Source: Escarpia spicata (Eukaryota; Annelida; Polychaeta; Sabellida; Siboglinidae). From it: DNA of 64,000 bases. How positions within the stretch are numbered: position 1 is the stretch's first letter; each line of letters starts with the position of its first letter. The notes beneath the pieces were generated by a model, which was not told the DNA's origin, ran no database searches, and worked only from the letters and a program-made list of their open reading frames with translations. The DNA is taken from the NCBI GenBank assembly GCA_963995525.1, contig OZ023216.1, positions 41,104,983 through 41,168,982 of the forward strand, in the 5' to 3' direction. Positions 38,501 to 44,500 of the stretch are shown piece by piece. The position numbers were made by a program, and so were the translations under genes.

Positions 38501-41500
38501 GCCTTGACTTAATCAAGTCAAGCTGCTTAGAACTCATAAAAGACCACAGAGAACCATGTATCAAAAGTTTAGTAAAATATGTAAAATGGAAAAGGGTGAA
38601 ATTGAAGACAAACTGAGAAACTGTTGCAGAACACCAGACTCAATAAAACTGATTAAACCAGACAAGTTATTGTATTTAAGCTACTCCATGTCGGTCCATG
38701 ACTTACTATTATTTACATATGTGTCATCTGACATATTTCACTAGCATCATGCCTGATTTAATTAAAGTTATATGTTGCCTGACAAACTGTAAGTGGCTTG
38801 ATGACACAATATTAAAAGGGAGCTTTTCGTGTTTTATTGATCATTTCGATTTTTCAGTTAAAAAATGCTCAAGGTGTATCGTCTGGCTGCCATCAAATTT
38901 GGACTCGGCACCTAAAAATAATTCAGAATAAATAAAAAAACGAACTTGATCAAATAAAAGCAAGGCATACCTCTGTGACTCCCTGACTACATACACTGAT
39001 AACTGAATGTGTCTAGATCAGTAAAGGAACAAAGGCGGTGGACTGAAGGAGGTTGAATGGTCTGAGGGATGAGACAACAAAGCACTTTGTAGTGGCTAGA
39101 GCTAGAGCTTCAGATTCTCAACCGTCAGAACCCGGGTTCGAATCCTGTGCTGCGGTGTCAAATCTCGGGCAAGTTCGTTCACTTTACATTGCTCCAGTTC
39201 ACGCAGCTGTATCAATGAGTACCTGGCTATAGACAGTGGAGGATATTTGTGTATGAATAGTCTTTGTGCATTAATTGCAGCATAGGCGAATGCTTCCCAG
39301 AGAAGTCGAGACGGTGTTCGATTGAACAGGTCTGCCAGGGAGTAAAGTGTAAAGCGCCTTGAGCAGTCCTGAGGACTGGATACTGCGCTATATAAAAACT
39401 TGCCTTTTTAACTTACCTTTTACTTCAGCTGAACGGGAAAATTAGTATAAAGTGGGACAATTTGGGCAGGTCATTTAGAAAGAAAGAAGGTGGGAAGATA
39501 ATCGAAGAGAGCAGAGGCGGAGAAACATGATGGCTGCAAGAAAAGGGGACAACGTTGGCAAGTTTAACCTGCCCCCTGGGTTAAACCCGGGTTAAACTAT
39601 TTTTCAGGCACATTTTATCACAATATGAAAGAATAAAGCAGGCAAAGTGTTTCATATAGCTTTATTATCAATATGAAACAGTTAACTAACATGGTACATA
39701 GAGATGCACATATATATATTCTTGTTTTCATGCTTCACTGCTTAGGCCTCACTTTGGACACTGTCACTCAGTGTTGTGTATTCTCTTAGTTGGTGAGTTG
39801 AGCTAATCAACTTAACAATGAATCAGTGGTGGCTCTTGTAACTTTAGAGGATGGAGGATGAATCCAGTTGTTGGCAGTGAACACAAGTTTACTAGTTTAA
39901 CCCGGGTTAAACTAGTAAAACCCGGGTTTAACCCAGGTTTAACCCGCCGGGCTGGGCAAAACCAGTTTAACCCGGGTTAAACCCCAACCCTGAAAGGGGA
40001 TGACCCAGCTGAGATGGGAGGACTGTAAAAAGAGGGATTTGAGGAAGTCGGAGGACGATTAAAACTGGAGGAAGGGGGCTGCTGGTAGGGAGCAGTGGAG
40101 GGCAACAGCAGCACGTACATGACTGGAGTTACACCTCATCCCTGTACAGGGGAACCACAAGGAAGAAGATAATAATTTGCGGTCATCTATGAAGAAACAG
40201 AAGTGCTCGCTATTAATAAAACACTAGTGTAGTGGTGATGGTTAACTGTGGGGAGACACAGGACCAGGACCAGGACAGTAGGCAGGAATATTGTGAGTTT
40301 TACATCCATGGGTATAAGGAATGAGGATGGGTGACCTGAGGGAGAGATCATTTAACTTAACAGGAAGACTAGTAAGTAGTAGGATGATGTGGGCAGATCG
40401 CTTAGAGAGAATGGCAGTGGACAGATCACTTAGAGAGAATGGCAGTGGACAGTGGACAGATCACTTAGAGAGAATGGCAGTGGACAGATCACTTAGAGAG
40501 AATGGCAGTGGACAGTGGACAGATCACTTAGAGAGGATGGCAGTGGACAGATCACTTAGAGAGAATGGCAGTGGACAGATCACTTAGAGAGAATGGCAGT
40601 GGACAGATCACTTAGAAAGAATGGCAGTGGACAGATCACTTAGAGAGAATGGCAGTGGACAGATCACTTAGAGAGAATGGCAGTGGACAGATCACTTAGA
40701 GAGAATGGCAGTGGACAGATCACTTTGAGAGAATGGCAGTGGACAGTGGACAGATCACTTAGAGAGAATGGCAGTGGACAGATCACTTAGAGAGAATGGC
40801 AGTGGACAGTGGACAGATCACTTAGAGAGAATGGCAGTGGACAGATCACTTAGAGAGAATGGCAGTGGACAGATCACTTAGAGAGAATGGCAGTGGACAG
40901 ATCACTTAGAGAGAATGGCAGTGGACAGATCACTTAGAGAGAATGGCAGTGGACAGATCACTTAGAGAGAATGGCAGTGGACAGTGGACAGATCACTTAG
41001 AGAGAATGGCAGTGGACAGATCACTTAGAGAGAATAGCAGTGGACAGATCACTTAGAGAGAATGGCAGTGGACAGATCACTTAGAGAGAATGGCAGTGGA
41101 CAGATCACTTAGAGAGAATGGCAGTGGACAGATCACTTAGAGAGAATGGCAGTGGACAGATCACTTAGAGAGAATGGCAGTGGACAGTGGACAGATCACT
41201 TAGAGATAATGGCAGTGGACAGATCACTTAGAGAGAATGGCAGTGGACAGTGGACAGATCGCTTAGAGAGAATGGCAGTGGACAGTGGACAGATCGCTTA
41301 GAGAGAATGGCAGTGGACAGATCACTTAGAGAGAATGGCAGTGGACAGTGGGCAGATCATTTAGAGAGAATGGCAGTGGACAGATCGCTTAGAGAGAATG
41401 GCAGTGGACAGATCGCTTAGAGAGAATGGCAGTGGACAGATCACTTAGAGAGAATGGCAGTGGACAGTGGGCAGATCATTTAGAGAGGATGGCAGTGGGC

Positions 41501-44500
41501 AGATCACTTAGAGAGGATGGCAGTGGACAGTGGGCAGATCACTTAGAGAGAATGGCAGTGGACAGTGGACAGATCACTTAGAGAGGATGACAGTGGACAG
41601 TGGACAGATCACTTAGAGAGGATGACAGTGGACAGATTACTTAGAGAGAATGGCAGTGGACAGATCACTTAGAGAGGATGGCAGTGGACAGATCACTTAG
41701 AGAGGATGGCAGTGGACAGTGGACAGATCACTTAGAGAGGATGGCAGTGGACAGATCACTTAGAGAGAATGGCAGTGGACAGTGGGCAGATCACTTAGAG
41801 AGAATGGCAGTGGACAGTGGACAGATCACTTAGAGAGGATGGCAGTGGACAGTGGACAGATCACTTAGAGAGGATGGCAGTGGACAGTGGACAGATCACT
41901 TAGAGAGGATGGCAGTGGACAGATCACTTAGAGAGAATGGCAGTGGACAGTGGGCAGATCACTTAGAGAGAATTGCAGTGGACAGATCATTTAGAGAGGA
42001 TGGCAGTGGACAGTGGACAGATCACTTAGAGAGAATGGCAGTGGACAGATCACTTAGAGAGGATGGCAGTGGACAGATCGCTTAGAGAGAATGGCAGTGG
42101 ACAGATCACTTAGTGAGAATGGCAGTGGACAGATCACTTAGAGAGAATGGCAGTGGACAGATCGCTTAGAGAGAATGGCAGTGGACAGATCGCTTAGAGA
42201 GAATGGCAGTGGACAGTGGACAGATCACTTAGAGAGAATGGCAGTGGACAGATCACTTAGAGAGAATAGCAGTGGACAGATCACTTAGAGAGAATGGCAG
42301 TGAACAGATCACTTAGAGAGAATGGCAGTGGACAGTGGACAGATTGCTTAGAGAGAATGGCAGTGGACAGATCACTTAGAGAGAATGACAGTGGACAGAT
42401 CACTTAGAAAGAATGGCAGTGGACAGATCGCTTAGAGAGAATGGCAGTGGACAGATCGCTTAGAGAGAATGGCAGTGGACAGATCACTTAGAGAGAATGG
42501 CAGTGGACAGATCACTTAGAGAGAATGGCAGTGGACAGTAGACAGATCGCTTAGAGAGAATGACAGTGGACAGATCACTTAGAGAGAATGGCAGTGGACA
42601 GATCACTTAGAGAGAATGGCAGTGGACAGTGGACAGATCACTTAGAGAGAATGGCAGTGGACAGATCACTTAGAGAGAATGGCAGTGGACAGATCACTTA
42701 GAGAGAATGGCAGTGGACAGTGGACAGATCACTTAGAGAGAATGGCAGTGGACAGTGGACAGATCGCTTAGAGAGAATGGCAGTGGACAGATCACTTAGA
42801 GAGAATGGCAGTGGACAGATCACTTAGAGAGAATGGCAGTGGACAGTGGACAGATCGCTTAGAGAGAATGGCAGTGGACAGATCACTTAGAGAGAATGGC
42901 AGTGGACAGATCGCTTAGAGAGAATGGCAGTGGACAGATCGCTTAGAGAGAATGGCAGTGGACAGATCGCTTAGAGAGAATGGCAGTGGACAGATCACTT
43001 AGAGAGAATGGCAGTGGACAGATCACATAGAGAGAATGGCAGTGGACAGATCACTTAGAGAGAATGGCAGTGAACAGATCGCTTAGAGAGAATGGCAGTG
43101 GACAGATCGCTTAGAGAGAATGGCAGTGGACAGATCACTTAGAGAGAATGGCAGTGGACAGATCACTTAGAGAGAATGGCAGTGGACAGTGGACAGATCA
43201 CTTAGAGAGAATGGCAGTGGACAGTGGACAGATCGCTTAGAGAGAATGGCAGTGGACAGATCACTTAGAGAGAATGACAGTGGACAGATCGCTTAGAGAG
43301 AATGGCAGTGGACAGATCGCTTAGAGAGAATGGCAGTGGTCAGATCGCTTAGAGAGAATGGCAGTGGACAGGTCACTTAGAGAGAATGGCAGTGGACAGA
43401 TCACTTAGAGAGAATGGCAGTGGACAGATCACATAGAGAGAATGGCAGTGGACAGATCACTTAGAGAGAATGGCAGTGGACAGATCACTTAGAGAGAATG
43501 GCAGTGGACAGATCGCTTAGAGAGAATGGCAGTGGACAGATCGCTTAGAGAGAATGGCAGTGGACAGATCACTTAGAGAGAATGGCAGTGGACAGATCGC
43601 TTAGAGAGAATGGCAGTGGACAGATCACATAGAGAGAATGGCAGTGGATAGATCACTTAGAGAGAATGGCAGTGGACAGTAGACAGATCGCTTAGAGAGA
43701 ATGACAGTGGACAGATCACTTAGAGAGAATGGCAGTGGACAGATCACTTAGAGAGAATGGCAGTGGACAGTGGACAGATCGCTTAGAGAGAATGGCAGTG
43801 GACAGATCACTTAGAGAGAATGGCAGTGGACAGATCACTTAGAGAGAATGGCAGTGGACAGATCACTTAGAGAGAATGGCAGTGGACAGATCGCTTAGAG
43901 AGAATGGCAGTGGACAGATCGCTTAGAGAGAATGGCAGTGGACAGATCGCTTAGAGAGAATGGCAGTGGACAGATCGCTTAGAGAGAATGGCAGTGGACA
44001 GATCGCTTAGAGAGAATGGCAGTGGACAGATCGCTTAGAGAGAATGGCAGTGGACAGATCGCTTAGAGAGAATGGCAGTGGACAGATCACTTAGAGAGAA
44101 TGGCAGTGGACAGGTCACCAAAGAGAGCAGAGACAGAGAAAGCTTAGGGCAGGACACAATGGTAGGACTGCAAGAGGAGGTAGTTGAGAAAGTCGGAGAA
44201 ATGAAAAATGGCGGGAGAGGGTTGTCAATGACAAGCAGTGGAAGGCAACAAGGACTGAAAAAATAATGATTTAAAATGACACAATTTTACATGCATTTCA
44301 GCGCGTTACATGAATTTGCTTGTAACTTTGTTGAGATGTTTGTGAAAAAGTATTTGTGTTAAACTCAAATAAATCAGTGAATGAATAAACGGATATCAAA
44401 ACAATTAATAATTTTGGAGGGATTTAAATTACGATTGAAATAAATGATTTAAATCGAATGAGTTAAATCAACTGGTCTTAAAGGCAACTACAACAATAGC

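Noticed and set aside
40321..42085. Repeat proteins with SLRENGSGQWTDHLERMAVDR-like units
   Set aside because: Products of the 28/35-bp minisatellite; a 28-bp unit changes frame each copy, so only short stretches stay open.
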